From SOIV01 sp964435925 (GTDB taxonomy: Bacteria; Acidobacteriota; Aminicenantia; Aminicenantales; Aminicenantaceae), in NCBI GenBank assembly GCA_964435925.1, contig CAYTBG010000049.1:1-19444 (forward strand): a stretch of 19,444 nt of DNA. The letters run 5' to 3'. A program made the translations under genes and the position numbers. The first letter of the stretch is position 1. Each line of letters opens with the position of its first letter. This document shows positions 1-6,807 of the stretch, in pieces. Below the pieces are notes generated by a model, which saw only the letters and a list, made by a program, of their open reading frames with translations, searched no databases and was not told where the DNA came from.

Positions 1-103
1 CCTCCGCCCCATCTCGTAAACGGTCAAGTTCAGGCCGGGCCAGTAATGCACCACTCAAACCCTCGTCTTTGCACACATACTCTTCTGCTCTCGTGAGGTC
101 TTT
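1..103 (-). pseudogene. Serine recombinase remnant, continues off left edge
   Basis: Read on the minus strand, these 34 codons give a peptide containing EEYVCKDEGLSGALLARPEL followed by DRLRD. This matches the stretch downstream of the catalytic serine in large serine site-specific recombinases (typically an EYVF-DEG-SGA-L-RP-L-RLRD pattern). The frame is closed immediately upstream by a TGA at 106-104, and the sequence further upstream (RIINSDKPFSKYQ) shows no recombinase similarity, so the N-terminal catalytic part is missing here. It is best read as a decayed or truncated mobile-element gene whose C-terminal portion, if it survives, lies outside the window. Similarity is by motif recall only. 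Confidence 0.6.
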
Positions 104-236
104 TCACTGATACTTGGAGAAAGGCTTATCGGAGTTTATTATTCGCAAGATAAGACCTACCCCTTTTTTTGTAATTAGAGGCACAGAGTTATTTAGATAT
201 GGAGTTGTACGGGCGAACTATGTTAATATTGGGGCA

Positions 237-1010
237 ATGGAAATTTCCGCTGTAATCATTACCTTTAATGAAGAAAAGAGGCTTGAGCCTGCCCTGAAAA
301 GCTTGGCCGGTGTTGCTTCAGAAATCATAGTTGTTGACAGTTTCAGCAGCGATGGCACTGTCAAACTTGCCAAAAAATACACAAAAGACGTTTTCCAGCG
401 AAAATGGACAAATTTTTCAGACCAGAAAAATTTTGCCAATAACAGGGCATCTTTCCCATGGATTTTGTCCCTGGATGCTGATGAACGACTTTCTCCCGAG
501 CTTCGAGAAGAGATCCTCCGGATTAAAAACGAAGAGCCAGATTGTTCCGCCTTTTCCATGCCCAGGCAGGTCTTTTATCTTGGAAAATGGATATGCCATT
601 CAGGCTGGTACCCGGACCGCAAAATCCGACTCTTCCAAAAAGACAAAGGCCGCTGGGAGGGAGAATACATCCATGAGAAATTAGTTGTCGAAGGGAATGT
701 ACAGAAGCTTAAAGGCGTGATTCACCACTTCACCTATCGAAATATTTCGGATCATCTGGCTCGGGTTGACAAGTTTTCTGAGCTTGGCGCCCAAAAACTC
801 TACACCCAGAAGAAAAAGTGCCGGTTGTATCACTTGGTCTTTTTGCCTATTTTCAGGTTTGCGAAATCATTTTTTTTGAAAGCCGGTTTTTTAGATGGCT
901 ATGCAGGATTCATCATCTCTGTGCTCCACGGCTATGCCATTTTTGTTCGATACGCTAAGCTGAGGGAGATATGGAAAAAAGGAGAGAGAATTGAGCCTTT
1001 TCCAGATTGA
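237..1010 (+). CDS. Glycosyltransferase family 2 (WaaE/KdtX-like)
   Basis: Predicted cytoplasmic, membrane-associated GT-A glycosyltransferase that would add a hexose to a lipopolysaccharide or other envelope glycan acceptor. With the ATG at 237 the protein is 257 aa, close to WaaE-type enzymes. It opens with the GT2 N-terminus MEISAVIITFNEE, has VDSFSSDGT near residue 34 and the metal-binding DADE at 80-83, and ends with a hydrophobic segment around 221-238. The frame is open back to a TTG at 114, but those 41 extra residues show no family similarity and would run into the recombinase remnant, so 237 is preferred. The ribosome-binding site is weak (GGGG at 231-234, too close). The 3' end overlaps the next gene by 20 bp, indicating translational coupling. 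The sugar and acceptor cannot be told from sequence. Confidence 0.88.
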   Translation: MEISAVIITFNEEKRLEPALKSLAGVASEIIVVDSFSSDGTVKLAKKYTKDVFQRKWTNFSDQKNFANNRASFPWILSLDADERLSPELREEILRIKNEEPDCSAFSMPRQVFYLGKWICHSGWYPDRKIRLFQKDKGRWEGEYIHEKLVVEGNVQKLKGVIHHFTYRNISDHLARVDKFSELGAQKLYTQKKKCRLYHLVFLPIFRFAKSFFLKAGFLDGYAGFIISVLHGYAIFVRYAKLREIWKKGERIEPFPD

Positions 1011-2121
1011 TGCAGGAAAAGAATGGAGAGGTGGCCAGAGACAATCTCTTTTCCTGGCTAAAGAGCTGAAACGAAGAGGATTGCCTTTCTTTTTTATCGT
1101 CCAGCCTGAAAGCCCACTCTATCAGAAAGCTTGTGAGGCAGAACTTCCTGTCCTCCCCTTTAAGATGAGGAATGAATTTGATCTTCCGGCAATCCTTCGA
1201 CTGGCTTGGGCCATGAAGCGCAAGAAATGCCTCCTGGCTCATTTCCACGACGCCCATTCGGCAGCTGTTGGCTCAGTAGCCGCTTCTCTGGCCAAAGTTC
1301 CCTTCCAAATAATCACCAGACGCGTTGATTTCCCTCTCAAAAAAAATTGTTTTTCCCGGCGCAAATACATGAAGAATATAGATGCAATCATAGCCATTTC
1401 TGAAGGTGTTAAAAAGGTTCTGGTGGAAGGAGGCGTAAACCCCTTGAACATTGAAGTCATCTCTTCAGGAATAGATTTTTCTTCTTTCGAAGAAGGTTCT
1501 TTAGCATTAACATCTAAAGACTACCTTCATCGCGAATTCTCTTTTGCGGTTGATGATTACCTGGTAGGGATAGTGGCCCATCTTGCTGACCACAAGGGCC
1601 ACCAGTATTTGATCCAGGCAACAAAAATTCTCAAACAGCAAGCACCCAAGATAAAGACGATTATTGTCGGTGAAGGGCCGTTAAGCATGGAGCTGGATAG
1701 GCAAGCAAAAGAGTTAGACGTAGAGGATATTGTCTTTTTTTTAGGATTCAGGAAGGATATACCAAAGATTCTTTCTTCACTGGATTTATTCGTCCTTTCC
1801 TCTCATCTTGAGGGTATGGGAAGCAGCATTTTAGATGCCATGGCCTCCCGGCTTCCTGTTGTTGCCACCAAGGTGGGAGGTATCCCTGAGGTAGTGATTC
1901 ATGGAGAAACTGGCCTTTTGGTGCCTCCTCGCAATCCCTCGGCATTGGCCCGGGCCATTCTTATGCTTTACAGCGATAAAACTCTGGCTTCTCGTTTAGG
2001 ACAGAAAGGATATGAGCTTGTCCATCGAAAATTTTCAGCAGAGGCGATGGCAGACAAGGTTGTGCGTTTGTATGAAAAAGTGGGTTTAAGAAAGTGGATT
2101 AAGATCCATGAGAAGGCTTAA
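991..2121 (+). CDS. Glycosyltransferase family 4 (WaaG-like)
   Basis: Predicted GT-B retaining glycosyltransferase, 376 aa, probably acting on lipopolysaccharide core or a related surface glycan with the overlapping GT2 gene. The N-terminus has the glycine-rich acceptor loop GKEWRGGQRQ (9-18) typical of GT4 enzymes. The C-terminal Rossmann domain carries IVAHLADHKGH (194-204), IIVGEGP (224-230) and the nucleotide-sugar loop LEGMGSSILDAMA (273-285), then GGIPE (296-300). The usual EX7E motif is E274 with D282 in place of the second Glu, a conservative variant. The start is a TTG at 991 preceded by GGAGAG at 981-986, and the family N-terminus begins right there. It overlaps the upstream gene by 20 bp and the downstream gene by 14 bp. 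Confidence 0.88.
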   Translation: MSLFQIDAGKEWRGGQRQSLFLAKELKRRGLPFFFIVQPESPLYQKACEAELPVLPFKMRNEFDLPAILRLAWAMKRKKCLLAHFHDAHSAAVGSVAASLAKVPFQIITRRVDFPLKKNCFSRRKYMKNIDAIIAISEGVKKVLVEGGVNPLNIEVISSGIDFSSFEEGSLALTSKDYLHREFSFAVDDYLVGIVAHLADHKGHQYLIQATKILKQQAPKIKTIIVGEGPLSMELDRQAKELDVEDIVFFLGFRKDIPKILSSLDLFVLSSHLEGMGSSILDAMASRLPVVATKVGGIPEVVIHGETGLLVPPRNPSALARAILMLYSDKTLASRLGQKGYELVHRKFSAEAMADKVVRLYEKVGLRKWIKIHEKA

Positions 2122-3226
2122 AGTTGAGAGAGTGGAGCTTTCGCTCTTAAAGCTTCCTTATGTTCATTTTTTTGAGACAAGTTTCGGCCGGGAAGAAGAG
2201 CGAGAATTCATTCTTGTAAAAATTTATAGCGAAGGAATTTGTGGGTATGGTGAGGTTGTATCTGAAAAAAGTCCTCTCTTCAGCTATGAGACAACCTCCA
2301 CGGCCTGGCATATATTGAAGGATTTTTTAATTCCTCTTGTTTTGGATAAATCCATCTCCGATCCCTATGATTTTTACAGAGAGGCGAAAAAATATCGAGG
2401 GCATCCGATGGCAAAGGCAGGATGCGAACTTGCCCTCTGGGATTTTCAGGGGAAAAAAGAAGGAAAGCCGCTCTCGAAACTTTACGGAGGAACAAAGACA
2501 GAAATTCCTGCAGGAGTAAGCGTCGGAATCCAGGATTCCTTTTCTGAACTTCAGGAGAGGATTCAATCTTTTCTCGAGGAAGGCTACCAGAGAATAAAGA
2601 TCAAGATAAAGCCAGGTTGGGATATCCAGGCGTGTGAGGAAATGCGGAAAAGGTTTCCTGATGTTACCCTCCAGGTAGATGCTAATGGTGCTTATAGCAT
2701 TGATGATAAAGAAATCTTGAAAAGACTTGATGAATTCAACCTCCTCATGGTTGAGCAGCCTTTCCCTCCCTTCGATTTGTGGGACCATAGTCGTCTGCAG
2801 AAAGAGATGCGGACTCCGCTCTGTCTGGACGAGAGCATGCTTTCGGTTGAAACTGCCCGGAAAGCATATGAAATGGGGAGCTGTCGAATCGTTAATATTA
2901 AAGTCGGGCGAGTAGGAGGAATTATAGAAGCCAGAAAGATTCATGATTACTGCCAGGAAAAGCAGTTTCCTGTGTGGTGCGGGGGGATGCTGGAGTCAGG
3001 GATAGGGCGAGCGCACAATATCCATCTGGCAACTCTCCCCAACTTTAAGTTTCCCAATGACATTTCTGCCAGTAAACGATACTATGCAGAAGATCTTATC
3101 GAGCCGCCAGTGGAAGTCTCCAGCAAGGGGACAATAAAAGTTCCAGAGCTTCCCGGAATCGGTGTCTCTCCCCAGGAGCAAAGAATCAAAAAAGCTACAT
3201 TAAAGCATGAAGTGTTTACTCTCTGA
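2108..3226 (+). CDS. o-Succinylbenzoate synthase / N-succinylamino acid racemase family
   Basis: Enolase-superfamily enzyme of the MLE subgroup, 372 aa. The catalytic set is complete: KxK at K164/K166 (RIKIKIKPGWD), metal ligands D191 (QVDANGAY), E216 (VEQPF) and D241 (CLDES), and the second base K265 (NIKVGRVGG). The C-terminal stretch with GMLESGIGRAHN (293-304) and FPNDISASKRYY (315-326) is typical of the MenC/NSAR branch rather than of L-Ala-D/L-Glu epimerases. The known reactions are dehydration of SHCHC to o-succinylbenzoate in menaquinone synthesis, and racemisation of N-succinylamino acids; many members do both. No other men gene is nearby, so the physiological role is open. Its ATG lies 14 bp inside the GT4 gene, suggesting coupling to the glycosyltransferases. 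Confidence 0.85.
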   Translation: MRRLKVERVELSLLKLPYVHFFETSFGREEEREFILVKIYSEGICGYGEVVSEKSPLFSYETTSTAWHILKDFLIPLVLDKSISDPYDFYREAKKYRGHPMAKAGCELALWDFQGKKEGKPLSKLYGGTKTEIPAGVSVGIQDSFSELQERIQSFLEEGYQRIKIKIKPGWDIQACEEMRKRFPDVTLQVDANGAYSIDDKEILKRLDEFNLLMVEQPFPPFDLWDHSRLQKEMRTPLCLDESMLSVETARKAYEMGSCRIVNIKVGRVGGIIEARKIHDYCQEKQFPVWCGGMLESGIGRAHNIHLATLPNFKFPNDISASKRYYAEDLIEPPVEVSSKGTIKVPELPGIGVSPQEQRIKKATLKHEVFTL

Positions 3227-3232
3227 CCCCGA

Positions 3233-3261
3233 TTGACTTGCTGGAAGAGCGGTGATATAAA
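3233..3261 (+). promoter_or_regulatory. Sigma-70 promoter for purM
   Basis: TTGACT (3233-3238) and TATAAA (3256-3261) are separated by exactly 17 bp, each one base off consensus. The predicted start site is near 3268, about 22 bp before the purM ATG, with AGGGA at 3282-3286 as ribosome-binding site. It gives purM transcription independent of the upstream glycosyltransferase genes. Confidence 0.7.
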
Positions 3262-3289
3262 ACAGGTGTTTCCGATAAAGTAGGGATAA

Positions 3290-4291
3290 ATGCCTCCTAT
3301 AACCTATAAAAAAGCAGGTGTCGATATAGATAAAGCGGATACCTTTATAAAATCGATTAAACCCCTTCTGGAGAAAAGCAAGCGCCCCGAAGTCCTAGGA
3401 AAGATCGGAGGATTTAGCGGGCTGTTTATGCCCCGTCTCGGTAGAATGAAAAACCCTGTTCTTGTTTCCGCAACGGATGGCGTGGGCACCAAGCTGATGG
3501 TTGCCGAGCTTGTGAAAAAATATGACACGCTAGGAATGGATTTAGTGGCAATGTGTGCGGATGATGTTGTTGTGGTCGGGGCTGAACCGCTCTTCTTTCT
3601 TGATTATATAGCCTGCGGAAAATTAAACGCCGAAAAACTCTACGAGTTGATGAAGGGAATAGTGAGAGGCTGTCAGGAGGCTGGCTGCGCTTTAATTGGA
3701 GGAGAGACAGCAGAACTCCCGGGGATGTATGCCAGCGATAAGTTCGATGTTGCAGGATTTTGTGTGGGAGCGGTGAGTCGGGAGAAAATAATCGATGGCC
3801 GCCTCTGCCGTAAGGGAGACAAAGTTTTAGGCCTCGCTTCAACGGGTATCCACAGCAATGGATTTTCTCTGGTTCGGAAGATATTTTCCGCTGGAGAGCT
3901 TAGAGGGAAGCTTGGTCTCGAATTACTAAAGCCAACCAGGATTTACGCGAGCTCGGTTCTCAAGGTTATGGAAGGAGTTCGGATAAAGGCTATGGCTCAT
4001 ATAACAGGCGGCGGCTTTTATGAAAACATACCCCGTGTTTTGCCCGGGGGATTAGGCGTGAAGATAGAGAAAGGCTCCTGGGCTGTTCCGCCGATTTTCC
4101 GCAAGATTCAAGAGAAAGGTCAGATTGAAGAGAAAGAGATGTTCAGGACTTTTAACATGGGAGTCGGGATGGTCTTGATCGTTTCCTCGCGGAATGCTCA
4201 ACAAGCCCTGGCGCTGCTGGAAAAGACAGGACAGAAGGCCTGGATAATAGGAGAGGTTGCCCAGGGTAGAAATGAAGTCGTATTTGTCTAG
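3290..4291 (+). CDS. purM: Phosphoribosylformylglycinamidine cyclo-ligase (AIR synthetase)
   Basis: Cytosolic enzyme of purine synthesis that closes FGAM to 5-aminoimidazole ribonucleotide with ATP. The 333-aa protein is close to the usual PurM length (about 340) and colinear with it: TYKKAGVDI at 5-13, the ATP/glycine loop SATDGVGTKL (60-69), CADDVVVVGAEPLFFLDY (89-106), GGETAELPGMY (137-147) and the turn STGIHSNGFSL (184-194), then ITGGGFYENIPR in the second domain. One small difference is CADD where most relatives have CVND. It has its own promoter. No other pur gene is in the window, so it appears detached from a purine operon. Confidence 0.95.
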   Translation: MPPITYKKAGVDIDKADTFIKSIKPLLEKSKRPEVLGKIGGFSGLFMPRLGRMKNPVLVSATDGVGTKLMVAELVKKYDTLGMDLVAMCADDVVVVGAEPLFFLDYIACGKLNAEKLYELMKGIVRGCQEAGCALIGGETAELPGMYASDKFDVAGFCVGAVSREKIIDGRLCRKGDKVLGLASTGIHSNGFSLVRKIFSAGELRGKLGLELLKPTRIYASSVLKVMEGVRIKAMAHITGGGFYENIPRVLPGGLGVKIEKGSWAVPPIFRKIQEKGQIEEKEMFRTFNMGVGMVLIVSSRNAQQALALLEKTGQKAWIIGEVAQGRNEVVFV

Positions 4292-4359
4292 AGGTCCTTA
4301 TTAACAATATCTTTCAGGCTCAGGGGAGTCTTCCTTTAGATATAGTTTTTATCCTGGAT

Positions 4360-5406
4360 CTATCTTTCAGGAATCACGTATTCTTTCCACTTAAAGAGAT
4401 TTGGCTTCAACTCATAATTGGAAAGAGCTTCGCTCGTCTGAGAAGAAGTTTCACTCAACCTTTTTCCTATTGACTCTATTTTTTCTTTCCCGATTTCGAC
4501 CATAGAGACAACACGGATTGAGATTTCTGTTCTATCAAAATGATTCCGCTCTTGCGGCTCAAACAGGAAATCTATCATCTTGGAATTCGGGTTAAGAAAA
4601 CCAAGGGGCTTTACCTTGGAGTTCTGGAATGCTTCTTCCCAGAGATCAAGAGAATAACCGTAATGAGTGCAGTTTAGACTCACGTATAGAGGTGATTGGG
4701 TATCTTTCATTTTATGGAGAGCTTCAGCCACATAGGCAGAAATCAGCATTTCTGTCTCATCGCTGGCATAGCCTTTTTCGATATAATTGACTAATTCAGG
4801 GCAGGCCTGAAGGGTTATTCTTTGAGAAAGAATCCCTTTCTCTTCCAGTTTCTTTTTATGAGTATCTTCGCTTACTGTTGTATGAGTCGCGAAAATAATG
4901 ACTTCAGACTCAGGGGATGTTTCGAGCTTTTGGGCGATAAGATCTACTCCCGCTTCAACGATTCTGACTACTGGAATGCTTGTTTCTTTTGAAAAGGAGG
5001 TATCATCGTAGATTACCGATAAAGTGTTGCAGCCAATCAGTATCAAGTCTGGATGGTAATTATTCTCCAGGCTTTTGAGAGCACTATCGAAGATCTGGAT
5101 TTTTCCCTTGCGCGTTTTTAGACTGTTGAAGCCACCTTCGTTTGAAAAAAGGGCATTAAAAAATATAAAATTCACCTTCTGGAAAATTTTATATTCCCTC
5201 ATTCTCTCCACAGCATCAGCCATGATAGAAAGACCGCCCAGTCCAGAGTCTGTTACAGCTACAGTGACGTCATTTTTGAGAAAAAATTTATCGAGCTTCT
5301 CCTCTTGTCCAGACAACTGTATTTTTACAGGGAAGGAATAAAATATTTGGGCGCAGAATAACAAAAATAGTAATAAAAGGAAGATGGATTTTATTCTATT
5401 CTTCAT
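4360..5406 (-). CDS. Exported aspartate/glutamate racemase (MurI-like) homologue
   Basis: The C-terminal 300 residues follow glutamate racemase: TDSGLGGLSI (52-61) with D53/S54, first cysteine loop IGCNTLS (124-130) with C126, ATHTT (173-177), ACPELVNYIEKG (201-212) and second cysteine loop LNCTHYGYS (244-252) with C246. Both racemase cysteines and their neighbouring Asn-Thr and Thr-His are present, so a PLP-independent racemase chemistry is plausible. Unlike cytoplasmic MurI (about 260-280 aa), it is 348 aa and starts with a signal peptide, MKNRIK followed by a hydrophobic run to about residue 24. FLLFCAQ is a poor lipobox, so a periplasmic protein is more likely than a lipoprotein. AGAGG precedes the ATG. 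The substrate and true role are unknown. It is divergent from the barrel gene at 5693. Confidence 0.85.
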   Translation of the reverse strand: MKNRIKSIFLLLLFLLFCAQIFYSFPVKIQLSGQEEKLDKFFLKNDVTVAVTDSGLGGLSIMADAVERMREYKIFQKVNFIFFNALFSNEGGFNSLKTRKGKIQIFDSALKSLENNYHPDLILIGCNTLSVIYDDTSFSKETSIPVVRIVEAGVDLIAQKLETSPESEVIIFATHTTVSEDTHKKKLEEKGILSQRITLQACPELVNYIEKGYASDETEMLISAYVAEALHKMKDTQSPLYVSLNCTHYGYSLDLWEEAFQNSKVKPLGFLNPNSKMIDFLFEPQERNHFDRTEISIRVVSMVEIGKEKIESIGKRLSETSSQTSEALSNYELKPNLFKWKEYVIPER

Positions 5407-5440
5407 TCTTTTTTCCTCTTTTCAGAATTTTAAAGGTTTA

Positions 5441-5457
5441 ATTCCAGATTTTGGAAT
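5441..5457. promoter_or_regulatory. Inverted repeat over -10/+1 of the racemase-like promoter
   Basis: ATTCCA (5441-5446) and TGGAAT (5452-5457) form a perfect 6-bp inverted repeat around GATTT. It overlaps the -10 element and predicted start of the minus-strand promoter, the classic position for a repressor operator. The half-sites are short and A/T rich, so chance occurrence is possible. Confidence 0.35.
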
Positions 5458-5483
5458 ATAGCATTGAGATGTTTTAGAGTCAA
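5455..5483 (-). promoter_or_regulatory. Sigma-70 promoter for the racemase-like gene
   Basis: On the minus strand, TTGACT (5483-5478) and TATATT (5460-5455) are separated by 17 bp. The predicted start near 5448 leaves a leader of about 42 nt before the ATG at 5406. Confidence 0.65.
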
Positions 5484-5529
5484 ACATGATTTTGGTACCG
5501 TTGATCTTTAGTGTTGTTAAATCCAACAT

Positions 5530-5549
5530 CTGTCATCAATTGAGGACAG
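5530..5549. promoter_or_regulatory. 20-bp near-perfect palindrome, candidate activator site
   Basis: CTGTCATCAATTGAGGACAG pairs at 9 of 10 positions around its centre. It lies about 75 bp upstream of the start site predicted from the sigma-54 promoter at 5589-5604, where a bacterial enhancer-binding protein could bind. It could instead serve the divergent racemase-like promoter about 90 bp away. Confidence 0.5.
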
Positions 5550-5588
5550 AGTGAAGGCCAAAAAACTTAATGTTCCTTGAGTTTTAGT

Positions 5589-5604
5589 TGGCACGTAGAT
5601 TGCT
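5589..5604 (+). promoter_or_regulatory. Sigma-54 (RpoN) promoter of the outer-membrane barrel gene
   Basis: TGGCACG (5589-5595), four bases TAGA, then TTGCT (5600-5604) match the complete -24/-12 consensus with correct spacing; the GG and GC dinucleotides are at 5590-5591 and 5602-5603. The predicted start is near 5614, leaving a leader of about 78 nt to the ATG at 5693. Sigma-54 promoters need an ATP-driven activator, so the barrel gene is expected to be conditionally expressed. Confidence 0.75.
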
Positions 5605-5692
5605 TTAATGTAAAGCGAAAAGTAAAATGGGCTTTGCATTAAACTATTTTTTTCCTCCAATTTTTATTTAATGGAAAAGCAATTTACCTGAG

Positions 5693-6433
5693 ATGGACAA
5701 GAAAAAAATTGTTGCTATTTTCAGCAGCTTAATTTTATTTCTTTCTGCTAATACATTACTCAGAGCCAAAGAGAAAAAATTCAGTATTGGACTTGGTGTC
5801 GGATTGGGAAGATGTACTTCCGGTATAAACAAATACGTTAAAATTTATGCTTTAAATCCTATTCCTTATGCTGCGGATGCATCTGTTTTAGACAGAAAAA
5901 TTGAAATGAAAGATCACTATAATCTAAATTTTCAGTACAATTTCAGCTCGCGTTTTGGACTTCAAGGAGAGGTTGGCCAATATAGGGTAAATTCGATAGT
6001 TGTCATGAGGATAACGTCACGAGATACAAATTTCGCTAACGATATGGAACTGCTTGATTTATCTTGGAGTGTTACAACTCTATTCATCAATGCAATTTAT
6101 AGAGCACGAAAATCTCAGGAGAAGATAACACCGTTCGGCTTCGTTGGCCTGGGTTTTTTTTCTGTTCGAAAAAAAGAAGGCCCTGGCAGATATTTTAGGA
6201 TAGAATCTTACCGCACCGTTAATATGGGCCTAAAAGGTGGAGCAGGGTTGAGCTATAATTTGCCCAAGATTCTTCCGCTTTGTTTTGAATTAAGAGCCTT
6301 TATCTTACTCTTCGGAAGTATTTTTGGGAGTCAATATTCGCCTTATATTTGGGGGGGTGGAGGAACTGGCCCAGTTGCAGAGGCCAATAATTATATATGG
6401 GGAATAGATCTGGGTATTAAATACAGGTTTTAG
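5693..6433 (+). CDS. Putative outer-membrane beta-barrel protein
   Basis: Not matched to a named family. The 246-aa product starts with a signal peptide (MDKKK, hydrophobic core to about residue 20, likely cleavage after LLRA at 25). It continues with alternating amphipathic strands rich in Gly and aromatics, such as KFSIGLGVGLGRC, YNLNFQYNFSSRFGLQGEVG, TPFGFVGLGFF and GLKGGAGLSYNL, and closes with YIWGIDLGIKYRF. The terminal Phe and alternating pattern are the outer-membrane insertion signal, and the size fits an 8-10 strand OmpA/OmpW-like porin fold. A clear sigma-54 promoter lies upstream while the Shine-Dalgarno is weak. It diverges from the exported racemase homologue, so the two may share regulatory sites. 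Ligand or function unknown. Confidence 0.7.
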   Translation: MDKKKIVAIFSSLILFLSANTLLRAKEKKFSIGLGVGLGRCTSGINKYVKIYALNPIPYAADASVLDRKIEMKDHYNLNFQYNFSSRFGLQGEVGQYRVNSIVVMRITSRDTNFANDMELLDLSWSVTTLFINAIYRARKSQEKITPFGFVGLGFFSVRKKEGPGRYFRIESYRTVNMGLKGGAGLSYNLPKILPLCFELRAFILLFGSIFGSQYSPYIWGGGGTGPVAEANNYIWGIDLGIKYRF

Positions 6434-6590
6434 TCCGGAAGATTTGCAGCCAGGAAGACCAGTATTAGGGAGAAACAGTAGTTTTGGCAGACTCATTTGC
6501 AAGGTAAGCTCTTTTGGAAGTAATTTACAGGCATAGATCATTATAAGCCTTGGCTAAGATTGATACAATATTTAAACGCGAAGAACGAGA

Positions 6591-6681
6591 AAAAAATGGG
6601 GACAGGCCCCATTTTCTGATGTTCTGTCCTCAAGTTGAGAATGTCCTCTTTCTTACAAAATGGGGCCTGTCCCCATTTTTT
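6591..6681. repeat. REPIN-like element: two inverted 25-bp palindromic units
   Basis: Unit 1 (6591-6615) and unit 2 (6657-6681) are exact reverse complements over 25 bp, separated by 41 bp. Each unit is also a hairpin: AAAATGGGG and CCCCATTTT around ACAGG or CCTGT. A further half copy, TGTCCCCATTTTTT, follows at 6684-6697. The stretch 6434-6807 between the barrel and NYN genes otherwise holds only the NYN promoter. A 75-codon minus-strand frame through the repeat (6768-6541) is a by-product of it, not a gene. This architecture is that of REP doublets mobilised by RAYT (TnpA-REP) transposases; none is in the window. Confidence 0.75.
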
Positions 6682-6728
6682 CTTGTCCCCATTTTTTCCA
6701 TAAAATGCATCATATCCTGAGAAATATT

Positions 6729-6756
6729 TTGACATCTCGTTTTCTTTTGCTATAAG
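6729..6756 (+). promoter_or_regulatory. Sigma-70 promoter for the NYN-domain gene
   Basis: TTGACA (6729-6734, exact consensus) and TATAAG (6751-6756) are 16 bp apart. The predicted start near 6763 leaves about 45 nt of leader to the ATG at 6808. Confidence 0.65.
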
Positions 6757-6807
6757 CTCTATACACAAGAGGGATGGATCACAACAAGGAGGAAAGAAGA
6801 TCGGAAA

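Noticed and set aside
114..236. N-terminal extension of the GT2 glycosyltransferase from a TTG
   Set aside because: The 41 residues lack similarity to the family, which begins at the ATG at 237, and the region abuts the recombinase remnant.
301..325. TGGCAC followed by TTGC near 353-370 as a second sigma-54 site
   Set aside because: The spacing between TGGCAC and TTGC is 8 bases rather than 5, and it lies inside the GT2 coding sequence.
3290..5406. purM and racemase homologue as an amino-acid/purine functional pair
   Set aside because: They are convergent, separately promoted and share no pathway; adjacency alone does not support a link.
6541..6768. 75-aa minus-strand reading frame (KWGQAPFCKK, QKMGPVPIFF)
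   Set aside because: The frame is created by reading through the inverted GGGGACAGGCCCC repeat; it has no family similarity and no ribosome site.
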